The translations under genes were made by a program, and so were the position numbers. DNA of 18,728 nt, taken from an uncultured Blautia sp. Lineage in GTDB: Bacteria; Bacillota; Clostridia; Lachnospirales; Lachnospiraceae. Under the pieces are notes generated by a model. It was given only the letters and a program-made list of their open reading frames with translations. It was not told where the DNA came from and searched no databases. Below are positions 7,877 to 15,314 of the stretch, piece by piece. The stretch's first letter is position 1; each line of letters begins with the position of its first letter. The stretch spans positions 1 to 18,728 of the forward strand of contig CAMNGN010000017.1 of NCBI GenBank assembly GCA_946538475.1. The letters run 5' to 3'.

Positions 7877-8294
7877 TCATGGAGGATACGAACTGAAACA
7901 GGAAATCAAACAGTACCTCGATGAGAAGAAGCTTGCTTATATTGATTTCGGAACGGACAGCACCGAGTCGGTAGATTATCCGGTATATGCCCGCAAAGTG
8001 GTTCGCGCTATTTTGTCGGGGGAATGCGAAAAAGGTATTCTGATCTGCGGCACGGGAATCGGTATCTCTATTGCCGCCAACAGATATAAAGGTATCAGGG
8101 CGGCACTCTGCACAGACTGCTTCATGGCGGAAGCGACAAGACAGCACAATGATGCGAATATCCTGGCGCTCGGCGGAAGAGTCGTAGGCCCGGGGCTTGC
8201 GGTGAAGATCGTTGATACTTTCTTAAACACTCCGTTTTCCGAGGGAGAAAGACACAAAAACCGTATCAGACTGATTGAAGAGACAGAGGACTGA
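7857..8294 (+). CDS. rpiB: Ribose-5-phosphate isomerase B
   Basis: It interconverts ribose 5-phosphate and ribulose 5-phosphate in the non-oxidative pentose phosphate pathway. The 145-aa length is usual for RpiB/LacAB proteins. Visible motifs are GCDHGG at 5-10 (D7, H8 in the phosphate-sugar site), LICGTGIGISIAANR (62-76, with the catalytic-type cysteine C64) and RQHNDANILALGGRVVG (95-111, with H97). The cysteine and HNDAN block fit RpiB rather than LacA, although allose-phosphate isomerase activity cannot be excluded. I chose ATG 7857 because AGGAGG (7843-7848) is 8 nt upstream; an in-frame ATG at 7839 lies before that site and would place it within the coding region. It overlaps tsaC by 20 nt. 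Confidence 0.94.
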   Translation: MIALGCDHGGYELKQEIKQYLDEKKLAYIDFGTDSTESVDYPVYARKVVRAILSGECEKGILICGTGIGISIAANRYKGIRAALCTDCFMAEATRQHNDANILALGGRVVGPGLAVKIVDTFLNTPFSEGERHKNRIRLIEETED

Positions 8295-8296
8295 TC

Positions 8297-8791
8297 ATGG
8301 CTGTAAAAATCACAAAAAGGAGCGGCTATATTTCATGGGATGAGTATTTCATGGGAGTCGCCGCGCTTTCCGCAATGCGTTCGAAAGATCCGAACTCACA
8401 GGTGGGAGCATGCATCGTGAGTGATGACAATAAAATACTGTCTATGGGGTATAACGGATTTCCGCGAGGCTGTTCGGACGATGTATTCCCGTGGGACAGG
8501 GAGGGAGATCCCCTCGAAACGAAGTACCATTATGTGACGCACGGAGAACTTAATGCCATACTTAACTACAGGGGCGGCAGCCTGGAAGGCGCCAAGCTGT
8601 ATGTTACCATGTTTCCGTGCAACGAATGTGCAAAGGCAATTATTCAGGCGGGCATAAAGACCGTCGTGTATGATTGTAATAAATATGAAGGAACCCCGTC
8701 CGTCATTGCATCAAAACGGATGCTTGACGCAGCCGGAGTGCGGTACTATCAGTATCAGCATACGGGACGGGAGATCACAATTCAACTATAG
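8297..8791 (+). CDS. dCMP deaminase family protein (ComEB-like)
   Basis: A 164-aa zinc-dependent deaminase that probably converts dCMP to dUMP for dTTP synthesis. Zinc ligands and the catalytic glutamate are visible as HGE (H82, E84) and PCNEC (C108, C111). SQVGACIV (34-41) and GYNGFPRG (51-58) are typical nucleotide-site segments of deoxycytidylate deaminases. The family usually reads HAE; here the middle residue is glycine, which should not abolish zinc binding. Bacillus ComEB is the nearest named relative I can suggest, but there are no competence genes nearby. The ATG is 2 nt after rpiB with a weak site (AGAGGA), so translation probably depends on coupling. Confidence 0.9.
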   Translation: MAVKITKRSGYISWDEYFMGVAALSAMRSKDPNSQVGACIVSDDNKILSMGYNGFPRGCSDDVFPWDREGDPLETKYHYVTHGELNAILNYRGGSLEGAKLYVTMFPCNECAKAIIQAGIKTVVYDCNKYEGTPSVIASKRMLDAAGVRYYQYQHTGREITIQL

Positions 8792-8805
8792 TAAAGGAGA
8801 TTGGA

Positions 8806-10245
8806 ATGGCAAAGGACAAGAAGCTGGTTGAGGCGATCACCTCGATGGAGGAGGATTTCGCCCAGTGGTATACGGACGTTGTGACAAAAGCGGAACTCTG
8901 CGGTTATACAAGTGTGAAGGGCTGTATGGTGATCAAACCGGACGGTTATGCGATCTGGGAGAATATTCAGCACGAGCTTGACCGCAGATTTAAAGAGACA
9001 GGTGTGCAGAATGTGTATATGCCCCTCTTTATCCCGGAGTCACTTCTTCAAAGAGAGAAGGATCATGTGGAAGGTTTTGCCCCCGAGGTAGCGTGGGTTA
9101 CGCATGGTGGACTGGAACCGCTTCAGGAACGCCTTTGTGTCAGACCGACATCCGAGACACTTTTCTGCGATTTTTATCAGAAGGAGATCCATTCTCACAG
9201 AGATCTTCCGAAGGTCTACAACCAGTGGTGCTCGGTAGTGCGCTGGGAAAAGACGACACGTCCGTTCCTTCGCTCGCGTGAATTCCTGTGGCAGGAAGGA
9301 CACACCGCTCATGCCACAGCGGAAGAAGCCGAAGAGAGAACCATTCAGATGCTGAATGTATATGCCGACTTCTGCGAGGAAGTTCTTGCTATTCCGGTCA
9401 TTCGCGGCCAGAAGACGGACAAGGAAAAATTTGCAGGTGCGGAATCCACTTACACGATCGAAGCACTCATGCATGACGGTAAAGCGCTCCAGTCGGGCAC
9501 CAGCCATAATTTCGGTGACGGTTTTGCCAGAGCGTTCGGCATTCAGTACGCGGACAAAGAGAATAAACTTCAGTATGTTCACCAGACTTCCTGGGGTATG
9601 ACGACACGTATGATCGGCGCGATCATCATGGTCCACGGTGACAACAGCGGACTCGTTCTTCCTCCGAGAATTGCGCCTGTACAGGCAGTGGTGATCCCGA
9701 TCCAGCAGAGAAAAGAAGGAGTTCTGGCAAAAGCGGACGAACTTCTTCAGGTCCTTAAAGCTGCAGGTATCCGTGCTAAGCTGGATGATACGGATAAGAG
9801 CCCGGGATTCAAATTTGCGGAGCAGGAGATGAGAGGTATTCCGGTCCGGATCGAGTGCGGCCCGAAGGATATCGAGAACGGACAGGCTGTCATCTGCAGA
9901 AGAGACACGAGGGAAAAATATGTGGTATCTTTTGAAGAGCTTGCCGAAAAGGTCAATGAGATCCTTACGGTGATGCAGGCCGATATGTTCGAAAGAGCGA
10001 AAAACCATCGTGATGCGCACACCTACGTGGCAACGGACTACGAAACATTCAAAGATACCATCAACAATAAGCCGGGATTTGTCAAAGCAATGTGGTGCGG
10101 CAGCAGGGAATGCGAGGACCGCATCAAAGAAGATGTCCAGGCTACATCCAGATGCATGCCTTTTGCACAGGAGACACTCTCGGATACATGTGTATGCTGC
10201 GGAAGACCGGCAAAGAAGATGGTGTACTGGGGCAGAGCATATTGA
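8806..10245 (+). CDS. proS: Prolyl-tRNA synthetase, eukaryotic/archaeal-type short form
   Basis: It charges tRNA-Pro with proline in the cytoplasm. The 479-aa size, the absence of the editing insertion between motifs 2 and 3, and the extra C-terminal domain identify the ProS type 3 (archaeal/eukaryotic-like) class. Motif 2 lies in VVRWEKTTRPFLRSREFLWQEGHTA (about 144-168); motif 3 is GDNSGLVLPPRIAP (278-291). The anticodon-binding domain spans about 293-395. The C-terminal domain contains C431, C436, C462 and C465 as likely zinc ligands and ends in the class-typical aromatic residue (WGRAY). AAGGAG is 7 nt before the start. It is the last gene of the seven-gene run; no clear terminator follows before the hup promoter, so some read-through into hup is possible. 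Confidence 0.96.
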   Translation: MAKDKKLVEAITSMEEDFAQWYTDVVTKAELCGYTSVKGCMVIKPDGYAIWENIQHELDRRFKETGVQNVYMPLFIPESLLQREKDHVEGFAPEVAWVTHGGLEPLQERLCVRPTSETLFCDFYQKEIHSHRDLPKVYNQWCSVVRWEKTTRPFLRSREFLWQEGHTAHATAEEAEERTIQMLNVYADFCEEVLAIPVIRGQKTDKEKFAGAESTYTIEALMHDGKALQSGTSHNFGDGFARAFGIQYADKENKLQYVHQTSWGMTTRMIGAIIMVHGDNSGLVLPPRIAPVQAVVIPIQQRKEGVLAKADELLQVLKAAGIRAKLDDTDKSPGFKFAEQEMRGIPVRIECGPKDIENGQAVICRRDTREKYVVSFEELAEKVNEILTVMQADMFERAKNHRDAHTYVATDYETFKDTINNKPGFVKAMWCGSRECEDRIKEDVQATSRCMPFAQETLSDTCVCCGRPAKKMVYWGRAY

Positions 10246-10283
10246 TCGCTGCCCGGCTTTATAGATACCGTATACTTTACTCC

Positions 10284-10312
10284 TTGACAACCTCAAGTGA
10301 ATGGTATATAAA
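10284..10312 (+). promoter_or_regulatory. Consensus sigma-A promoter of hup
   Basis: A perfect TTGACA (10284-10289) is followed after 17 nt by TATAAA (10307-10312). Initiation near 10319 leaves a leader of about 68 nt before the hup ATG. This is the best promoter match in the window's interior and suits an abundant chromosomal protein. Confidence 0.8.
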
Positions 10313-10386
10313 TGATAAAGAATAGCGCCTTTCGGATTTTACAGAAGGGTGCGGACAAACAATTCAGATCCGGAGGAGGAATATCC

Positions 10387-10662
10387 ATGAATAAAGCAGA
10401 ATTAGTAGAAGCAATGGTAAAAGATACAAATCTGTCTAAGAAAGATGTAGAGGCAGTCCTTAAATCATTCGTAGAAGCAGTTACCAACGAACTGAAAGAC
10501 GGCGGAAAGGTTCAGCTTGTCGGCTTCGGAACTTTCGAAGTAAGCGAGCGTGCCGCAAGAGAAGGACGCAACCCGCAGACAGGTGAGACAATGACGATCG
10601 AAGCTTCTAAATCCCCGAAATTCAAAGCGGGAAAAGCTTTCAAGGACGCGATCAACAACTGA
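10387..10662 (+). CDS. hup: HU family DNA-binding protein
   Basis: A small histone-like protein that binds and bends DNA as a dimer and compacts the nucleoid. The 91 aa contain the whole HU fold: the N-terminal helices (1-45), the GFGTFEV beta segment (46-52), the DNA-embracing arm with GRNPQTGE (60-67) and the C-terminal KAFKDAIN helix. I chose ATG 10387 because GGAGGAGG (10372-10379) ends 7 nt upstream and the product then begins MNKAELVEA as HU proteins do; the frame stays open further upstream but that part is leader. It has its own strong promoter and is followed by a hairpin before rqcP. HU next to rqcP is common in clostridia, unlike in Bacillus. Confidence 0.96.
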   Translation: MNKAELVEAMVKDTNLSKKDVEAVLKSFVEAVTNELKDGGKVQLVGFGTFEVSERAAREGRNPQTGETMTIEASKSPKFKAGKAFKDAINN

Positions 10663-10673
10663 TCATGCAGCTT

Positions 10674-10699
10674 AAGGGGAGAATGAAAATTCTCCCCTT
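10674..10699 (+). terminator. Hairpin between hup and rqcP (weak or partial terminator)
   Basis: A perfect 10-bp stem (10674-10683 with 10690-10699, loop TGAAAA) lies 11 nt after the hup stop. Only three T follow before the sequence turns to AAAATTATAA, so termination is probably incomplete. It may protect the hup message 3' end and set a high hup to low rqcP ratio. Confidence 0.55.
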
Positions 10700-10732
10700 T
10701 AAAATTATAAAAAAAGATCATAAGGAGGTCCT

Positions 10733-10972
10733 ATGAGACTGGATAAATATCTGAAAGTTTCCCGTCTGATCAAACGCCGGACTGTGGCGAACGAGGCATG
10801 TGATGCGGGGCGGGTCTTTCTCAACGGAAAAGCGGCAAGAGCATCGGCCGAGGTAAAACCGGGCGACACCATCGAGATCCAGTTTGGCAGTAAAAGCGTC
10901 AAAGTAGAAGTTCTTGAGGTGAAAGAGACCGTGCGCAAGGAAGAAACCGAATCGATGTTCCGGTATCTGTGA
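10733..10972 (+). CDS. rqcP: S4-domain RNA-binding protein RqcP (YabO)
   Basis: A 79-aa protein made almost wholly of one S4 RNA-binding domain: MRLDKYLKVSRLIKRR at the N-terminus, then GRVFLNGKAARASAEVKPGD (about 26-45). In Bacillus, RqcP (YabO) binds stalled 60S-type (50S) complexes and works with RqcH in adding alanine tails during ribosome quality control. HslR (Hsp15) is the related proteobacterial protein. A near-ideal AAGGAGGTCCT precedes the ATG. Placement before divIC, tilS, hpt and ftsH supports the RqcP assignment over other S4 proteins. In Bacillus, yabP and yabQ would follow immediately; here there is only a 154-nt gap. Confidence 0.9.
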   Translation: MRLDKYLKVSRLIKRRTVANEACDAGRVFLNGKAARASAEVKPGDTIEIQFGSKSVKVEVLEVKETVRKEETESMFRYL

Positions 10973-11019
10973 ATGACACTTTCCAATATTTACATTTGTT
11001 TTAACAATGGGCAAAAAGG

Positions 11020-11100
11020 TTGCGAATAAGTTAAGAACGGTGTAAACTTAATTAAAAATAAAATTTTTATTAACCGCCGTGCGGCAGGGGAGAGCTGCCG
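11020..11100 (+). promoter_or_regulatory. Possible promoter and leader hairpin before divIC
   Basis: TTGCGA (11020-11025) and TAAACT (11043-11048), 17 nt apart, form a mediocre promoter candidate in the AT-rich gap after rqcP. A 6-bp GC-rich hairpin (CGGCAG 11082-11087 with CTGCCG 11095-11100) follows about 25 nt before the divIC start. Both could be fortuitous; read-through from hup/rqcP would also supply transcript. Confidence 0.35.
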
Positions 11101-11126
11101 GGGGACATGAATAAGGGGACGGAAGA

Positions 11127-11453
11127 GTGAAAAAGAAACAGGGCAGGAAGGGCAGAAGCCAGGCGGAATATAACCGGCTGGGGCTTCTGGTGATCACGTT
11201 TGTGGTCCTGCTTTTTCTGGGCAGTATGCTGCAGAACAGCCGCAGACTGGAGACCCGGCTCGCGTCATACAACGCAAGGGCCGAGGCTCTGGAAGAAAAG
11301 CTGGAAGAAGAAAAAGCGCGGACAGAAGAGATCGATGCACTTAAAGCGTACATGAAAACAGATGAATATGCTGAAGAGGTGGCCCGGGAAAAACTTGGGC
11401 TGGTGAAATACGGCGAGATCGTTTTTAGGGAAGGATCATCCCCGGAGGAGTAG
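11127..11453 (+). CDS. divIC: Septum formation initiator, DivIC/FtsB family
   Basis: A bitopic cell-division protein that joins FtsL and DivIB/FtsQ in the divisome and helps activate septal wall synthesis. The 108 aa show a short basic cytoplasmic N-terminus (1-18), one transmembrane helix (about 19-36), a coiled coil rich in E, K, L and A (about 38-75), and the family's conserved tail YAEEVAREKLGLVKYGEIVF (about 81-100). It starts with GTG at 11127, with AAGGGG 8 nt upstream; no in-frame ATG fits better. The position between rqcP and tilS is the classic divIC place. Confidence 0.88.
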   Translation: MKKKQGRKGRSQAEYNRLGLLVITFVVLLFLGSMLQNSRRLETRLASYNARAEALEEKLEEEKARTEEIDALKAYMKTDEYAEEVAREKLGLVKYGEIVFREGSSPEE

Positions 11454-11459
11454 AGAATT

Positions 11460-11493
11460 GCCATACCGGCATCCGCGAGGGTACAGGTATGGC
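11460..11493 (+). other. Hairpin with GCGA tetraloop upstream of tilS
   Basis: GCCATACC (11460-11467) pairs perfectly with GGTATGGC (11486-11493). Inside, a symmetric 3x3 internal loop is followed by AUCC/GGGU (11471-11474/11479-11482, one U-G pair) capped by GCGA, a GNRA tetraloop. A T-rich stretch (TATTTGTTTTG) follows, so it may act as an attenuator or terminator between divIC and tilS; it ends 17 nt before the tilS start, which has no ribosome binding site. Confidence 0.5.
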
Positions 11494-11510
11494 TATTTGT
11501 TTTGTGATAT

Positions 11511-12899
11511 ATGAAAATCAGAAACGAGGATATTTACAGAAAAGCAGAAAGCTATATTGATGAAAACCGGATGCTTCCGCCCGGAACATTTGTGGCTGCC
11601 GGAATTTCCGGAGGGAGCGATTCTGTCGTCATGCTCCATATGCTTATGCGCTATGCGGAGTCACACGATATTTATCCGGCGGTGGTTCATGTCAACCATG
11701 GGATAAGAGGAGATGAGGCAAGGCGTGATGCGGAGTTTGTCCGCGATATCTGCGCAAGACATAATTGGGAATACAGACTTTATGAGTACGATGTTCCGCA
11801 GATGTCCCGGGACAGACACATAAGCCTTGAAGAAGCCGGGAGAGAGGCAAGAAGAGACGCCTTTGAAAGATTCCGCAAAGAGAAAAATGTGGATGCGGGT
11901 ATGTTCCGCGTTGCGCTGGCGCATAACATGAATGATCTGTGCGAGACTTTTCTGCATAATCTCGCGCGGGGGACGGGAATAAGAGGCCTGTGCTCTATGA
12001 GAGCGTTTTCCGGAAACATTATCCGCCCCGTCCTGTGCCTGTCAAAAGAGGAGATCCTTGCCTATGCCTCGGAGGAAGGCCTCTCGTGGATACATGACAG
12101 TACCAACGAGTCCGATGATTATACCAGAAATCGTATCAGAAGATATGTGATCCCCGAAATAGTGAACGGAGTAAACCCAAAAGCCCTTGAGCATATTGCG
12201 GAAACAGCACTCATGGCCGAGGCGGCAGTAGATTATCTTGATAAAAAAGCAGCCGAAGTACTGCAGGAGTGTCTGAGCAAAGATATGACAACAGCGGGAG
12301 AAACCAATGCCGTTATGCTGGGTTCTCCTTTTTATCATGCAGATCCTGCGCTGCATCCTTATATCATAATGAAAGCGTTTGAACTGCTGGCAGGAAGACG
12401 AAGAGATTTTGGCAGGAACCACGTGGAGTCCGTTCTGGATCTGGCATCCGGGAATGACGGAAGAGGAGTGGACCTTCCCGAAAGCATAAGAGCCGTGAAG
12501 GAGAGCGGCGGTATTCGGCTAAGCCGGACTTTCGATGAGGACAGATCCGAAAAAAAGGTTATCGAAAAGCAGATTTTCCCATATAAAGGGGAGAAGATTC
12601 GACAAAACTTGTGTACGAAATGGTTTGATTATGATAAAATAACCGGGAGTGTCGAATTTCGCACACGAAAAACGGGGGATTATATGGTGATCCACCCGGA
12701 TGGCCGGAAGAAAAAACTGACGCGCATTATGATGGACGACGGTATTCCCGCACGGCTCAGAGAGAGTATACCCCTGGCTGTTTCGGGCAGCCATGTATTG
12801 TGGATTGCCGGAGGCCGTTCTACAGAGGCTTTTCGTGTGGACGATTCTACAAAAACAATTCTGGAATTAAATTTAACCGGAGGGGAAAATTATGAGTGA
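11511..12899 (+). CDS. tilS: tRNA(Ile)-lysidine synthase
   Basis: It converts C34 of the CAU-anticodon tRNA-Ile to lysidine with ATP and lysine, so that the tRNA reads AUA and is charged with isoleucine; essential in most bacteria. The 462 aa are normal for the long form. The PP-loop SGGSDS is at 33-38, followed by HVNHGIRGDEARRDAEF (about 59-75) and the ALAHNMNDLCETFLHNLARGTG-type block (about 137-158). The C-terminal domain, about 370-455, carries RTRKTGDYM and KKKLTRIMMDDGIP. ATG 11511 is the first possible start, because an in-frame TGA sits at 11505-11507. No Shine-Dalgarno is visible; instead a hairpin lies just upstream. The stop overlaps the hpt ATG. Confidence 0.94.
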   Translation: MKIRNEDIYRKAESYIDENRMLPPGTFVAAGISGGSDSVVMLHMLMRYAESHDIYPAVVHVNHGIRGDEARRDAEFVRDICARHNWEYRLYEYDVPQMSRDRHISLEEAGREARRDAFERFRKEKNVDAGMFRVALAHNMNDLCETFLHNLARGTGIRGLCSMRAFSGNIIRPVLCLSKEEILAYASEEGLSWIHDSTNESDDYTRNRIRRYVIPEIVNGVNPKALEHIAETALMAEAAVDYLDKKAAEVLQECLSKDMTTAGETNAVMLGSPFYHADPALHPYIIMKAFELLAGRRRDFGRNHVESVLDLASGNDGRGVDLPESIRAVKESGGIRLSRTFDEDRSEKKVIEKQIFPYKGEKIRQNLCTKWFDYDKITGSVEFRTRKTGDYMVIHPDGRKKKLTRIMMDDGIPARLRESIPLAVSGSHVLWIAGGRSTEAFRVDDSTKTILELNLTGGENYE

Positions 12900-13419
12900 T
12901 CGCATCAGAGTATTACATTCCGAAGAAGAAGTGGATAACAAAATACGTGAAATAGCGGAGATGATCGACAGAGATTATGCCGGTAAACCGATCCATATGA
13001 TCTGCGTGCTTAAAGGCGGCGCTTTCTTCATGTGTGAGCTGGCCAAGAGGATCAAAAGTCCGGTATCCCTGGATTTTATGTCTGTATCCAGCTATGGCAA
13101 CGGCAAAAGCTCCAGCGGAGTGGTACGTATCGTCAAGGACCTTGATGAGCCGCTCGAGGGCAAGAATGTCCTTGTGGTCGAGGATATTGTCGATTCGGGC
13201 AGGACACTCAGCTATCTGCTGGAGATCGTGAAGGACCGTCATCCGGAGAGCGTGCGTCTTTGTACACTGCTCGACAAGCCGGAAAGAAGAGTCAAGGATG
13301 TAAAGGTGGATTACTGCTGCTTTGAGATCCCGGACGAGTTTGTCGTAGGATACGGACTTGATTATGCACAGAAGTATCGCAATCTTCCCTATATCGGTGT
13401 GGTAGAGACGGATGAATGA
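12892..13419 (+). CDS. hpt: Hypoxanthine phosphoribosyltransferase
   Basis: It salvages hypoxanthine (and usually guanine) with PRPP to IMP and GMP. The 175 aa show VLKGGAFF (39-46, the pyrophosphate loop) and the PRPP motif VVEDIVDSGRTL (95-106), followed by the C-terminal YCCFEIPDEFVVGYGLDYAQKYRNLPYIG-type hood region (about 141-169) typical of Hpt. GGAGGGG lies about 6 nt upstream of the ATG, which overlaps the tilS stop by 8 nt. In Bacillus and Listeria, tilS-hpt-ftsH is a conserved unit in which Hpt and TilS also influence ftsH expression; the linkage is kept here. Confidence 0.95.
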   Translation: MSDRIRVLHSEEEVDNKIREIAEMIDRDYAGKPIHMICVLKGGAFFMCELAKRIKSPVSLDFMSVSSYGNGKSSSGVVRIVKDLDEPLEGKNVLVVEDIVDSGRTLSYLLEIVKDRHPESVRLCTLLDKPERRVKDVKVDYCCFEIPDEFVVGYGLDYAQKYRNLPYIGVVETDE

Positions 13420-13485
13420 GAACAGGCTCGTGCCTTCCCGAAGAAAAAAGGTTCGATAAAGAAAGTATAGAAAGGAGCTGAACAG

Positions 13486-15312
13486 TTGGACAGACAATCA
13501 TCGGGCAGAATAGGCATGTATCTGCTCTTGGCGGCTCTGCTGATCGTGGGATATCTGTTTCTCAATCAACAGGTAAGCACAAGAAGTGATTACAGCTATG
13601 AGCAGATGGTCGAAGATCTGAAAGCGGGAAAGATCACAGACGCGCAGATCCTGCCGAACAGAGAAGTTCCGACAGGTGCTGTTATTGTCACCGTTTCCGG
13701 ACAGGGACAGCAGAAATTTTTTGTTACAGACGTGACTAAAGCAGAAGATATTCTGCGTGAAAACAAGATAACGGTCGACGTGGAGGATGTTCCGAAAGAC
13801 ACCGGCTTTCTGGCGGGTCTGCTGCCGATGCTGATCTCTACGGGACTTATCATCTTCCTCTTTGTCATGATGAGCAGACAGATGGCAGGCGGCGGTGGAA
13901 ATAATTCCCGCATGATGAACTTCGGAAAAAGCCGGGCCCGTCTGTCATCGCCGGAAGAGCAAAAGGTCACTTTCAAAAATGTGGCAGGCCTTAAAGAAGA
14001 AAAAGAAGATCTGCAAGAAGTCGTCGATTTTCTGAAGGCTCCGCAGAAATATACAAAGGTCGGAGCGCGCATTCCGAAAGGTGTGCTGCTTGTGGGCCCT
14101 CCCGGAACAGGAAAAACACTTCTGGCCAAGGCAGTGGCCGGAGAGGCGGGAGTTCCTTTCTTCTCGATTTCCGGCTCAGATTTTGTCGAAATGTTTGTGG
14201 GCGTCGGTGCCTCCCGGGTGAGAGACCTCTTTGAAGAAGGCAAACATCATGCTCCCTGCATTATTTTTATCGATGAGATCGATGCGGTGGCCAGACAGCG
14301 CGGTACAGGTATGGGCGGCGGCCACGATGAGAGAGAGCAGACGCTGAACCAGCTTCTGGTAGAGATGGACGGCTTTGGCGTCAACGAGGGAATAATCGTC
14401 ATGGCGGCGACGAACCGGGTCGATATCCTGGATCCGGCAATACTGCGTCCGGGCAGATTTGACCGTAAAGTCGGAGTGGGCAGGCCGGATGTGCAGGGGC
14501 GTGAGGAAATCCTCAGAGTCCATGCAAAAGAGAAACCGCTCGCCGATGACGTCGATCTGAAACAGATCGCAAAGACGACTGCCGGCTTTACCGGCGCGGA
14601 TCTTGAGAATCTGATGAATGAGGCGGCCATAGGGGCGGCCCGTGAAGGAAAAGAGTTTATCAATCAGAAGGATATTAAGGACTCGTTTATCAAGGTCGGC
14701 ATAGGCGCCGAAAAGAAAAGCAAGATCATCTCCGATAAGGAGAAAAAGATCACGGCTTATCATGAGGCGGGACATGCCATACTGTTCCATGTGCTTCCTG
14801 ATATGGAATCTGTATACACGATCTCTATCATTCCGACAGGAATGGGCGCTGCGGGGTACACCATGCCTCTTCCCGAGAATGATGAAATGTTTATGACAAA
14901 GGGTAAGATGATCCAGGAGATCACAACACTTCTGGGAGGAAGAACGGCAGAGGAGATCATTTTCGGAGACATCACTACCGGAGCGTCGAATGATCTGAAA
15001 CGGGCTACGGCCATCGCCCGCTCCATGGTGATGAAATACGGCATGTCCGATTCACTGGGACTTGTGGCATATGATGAAGATGAAGATGCCGTGTTTATCG
15101 GACGTGACCTTGCACACACAAAAGGTTACAGTGAAGAAGTAGCAAAGCAGATCGATTCCGAAATAAGGCGTATACTGTCTGAATGCCATGAAAATGCACG
15201 GAAAATAATAGAAGCGCATGAAGGCGTCCTTCATTCCTGCGCAGATCTGCTTCTGGAAAAAGAAAAGATCCACAGGGATGAGTTTGAAAAATTGTTCGAA
15301 GCCGAGGGATGA
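13486..15312 (+). CDS. ftsH: ATP-dependent zinc metalloprotease FtsH
   Basis: A hexameric membrane AAA+ protease that degrades misassembled membrane proteins and regulators. The 608 aa show TM1 (about 9-26), an extracytoplasmic domain (27-106), TM2 (about 107-129) and the AAA+ module: Walker A GPPGTGKT (204-211), pore loop FVGVGASRVR (about 237-246), Walker B FIDEID (261-266) and second region of homology to RPGRFDR (321-327). In the peptidase domain, HEAGH (426-430) is the zinc site and D503 in SNDLKRAT the probable third ligand. The start is TTG at 13486, with AAGGAG 8 nt upstream; no better ATG exists. The 66-nt gap after hpt shows no clear terminator. Confidence 0.97.
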   Translation: MDRQSSGRIGMYLLLAALLIVGYLFLNQQVSTRSDYSYEQMVEDLKAGKITDAQILPNREVPTGAVIVTVSGQGQQKFFVTDVTKAEDILRENKITVDVEDVPKDTGFLAGLLPMLISTGLIIFLFVMMSRQMAGGGGNNSRMMNFGKSRARLSSPEEQKVTFKNVAGLKEEKEDLQEVVDFLKAPQKYTKVGARIPKGVLLVGPPGTGKTLLAKAVAGEAGVPFFSISGSDFVEMFVGVGASRVRDLFEEGKHHAPCIIFIDEIDAVARQRGTGMGGGHDEREQTLNQLLVEMDGFGVNEGIIVMAATNRVDILDPAILRPGRFDRKVGVGRPDVQGREEILRVHAKEKPLADDVDLKQIAKTTAGFTGADLENLMNEAAIGAAREGKEFINQKDIKDSFIKVGIGAEKKSKIISDKEKKITAYHEAGHAILFHVLPDMESVYTISIIPTGMGAAGYTMPLPENDEMFMTKGKMIQEITTLLGGRTAEEIIFGDITTGASNDLKRATAIARSMVMKYGMSDSLGLVAYDEDEDAVFIGRDLAHTKGYSEEVAKQIDSEIRRILSECHENARKIIEAHEGVLHSCADLLLEKEKIHRDEFEKLFEAEG

Positions 15313-15314
15313 AT

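Noticed and set aside
9040..10296. A 418-codon minus-strand frame over proS
   Set aside because: proS is unmistakable on the plus strand; the antisense frame is a codon-bias shadow with no ribosome binding site I can support.
10973..11126. Possible remnant of yabP or yabQ between rqcP and divIC
   Set aside because: Only 154 AT-rich nt, without a reading frame or residue pattern that I can match to either protein.
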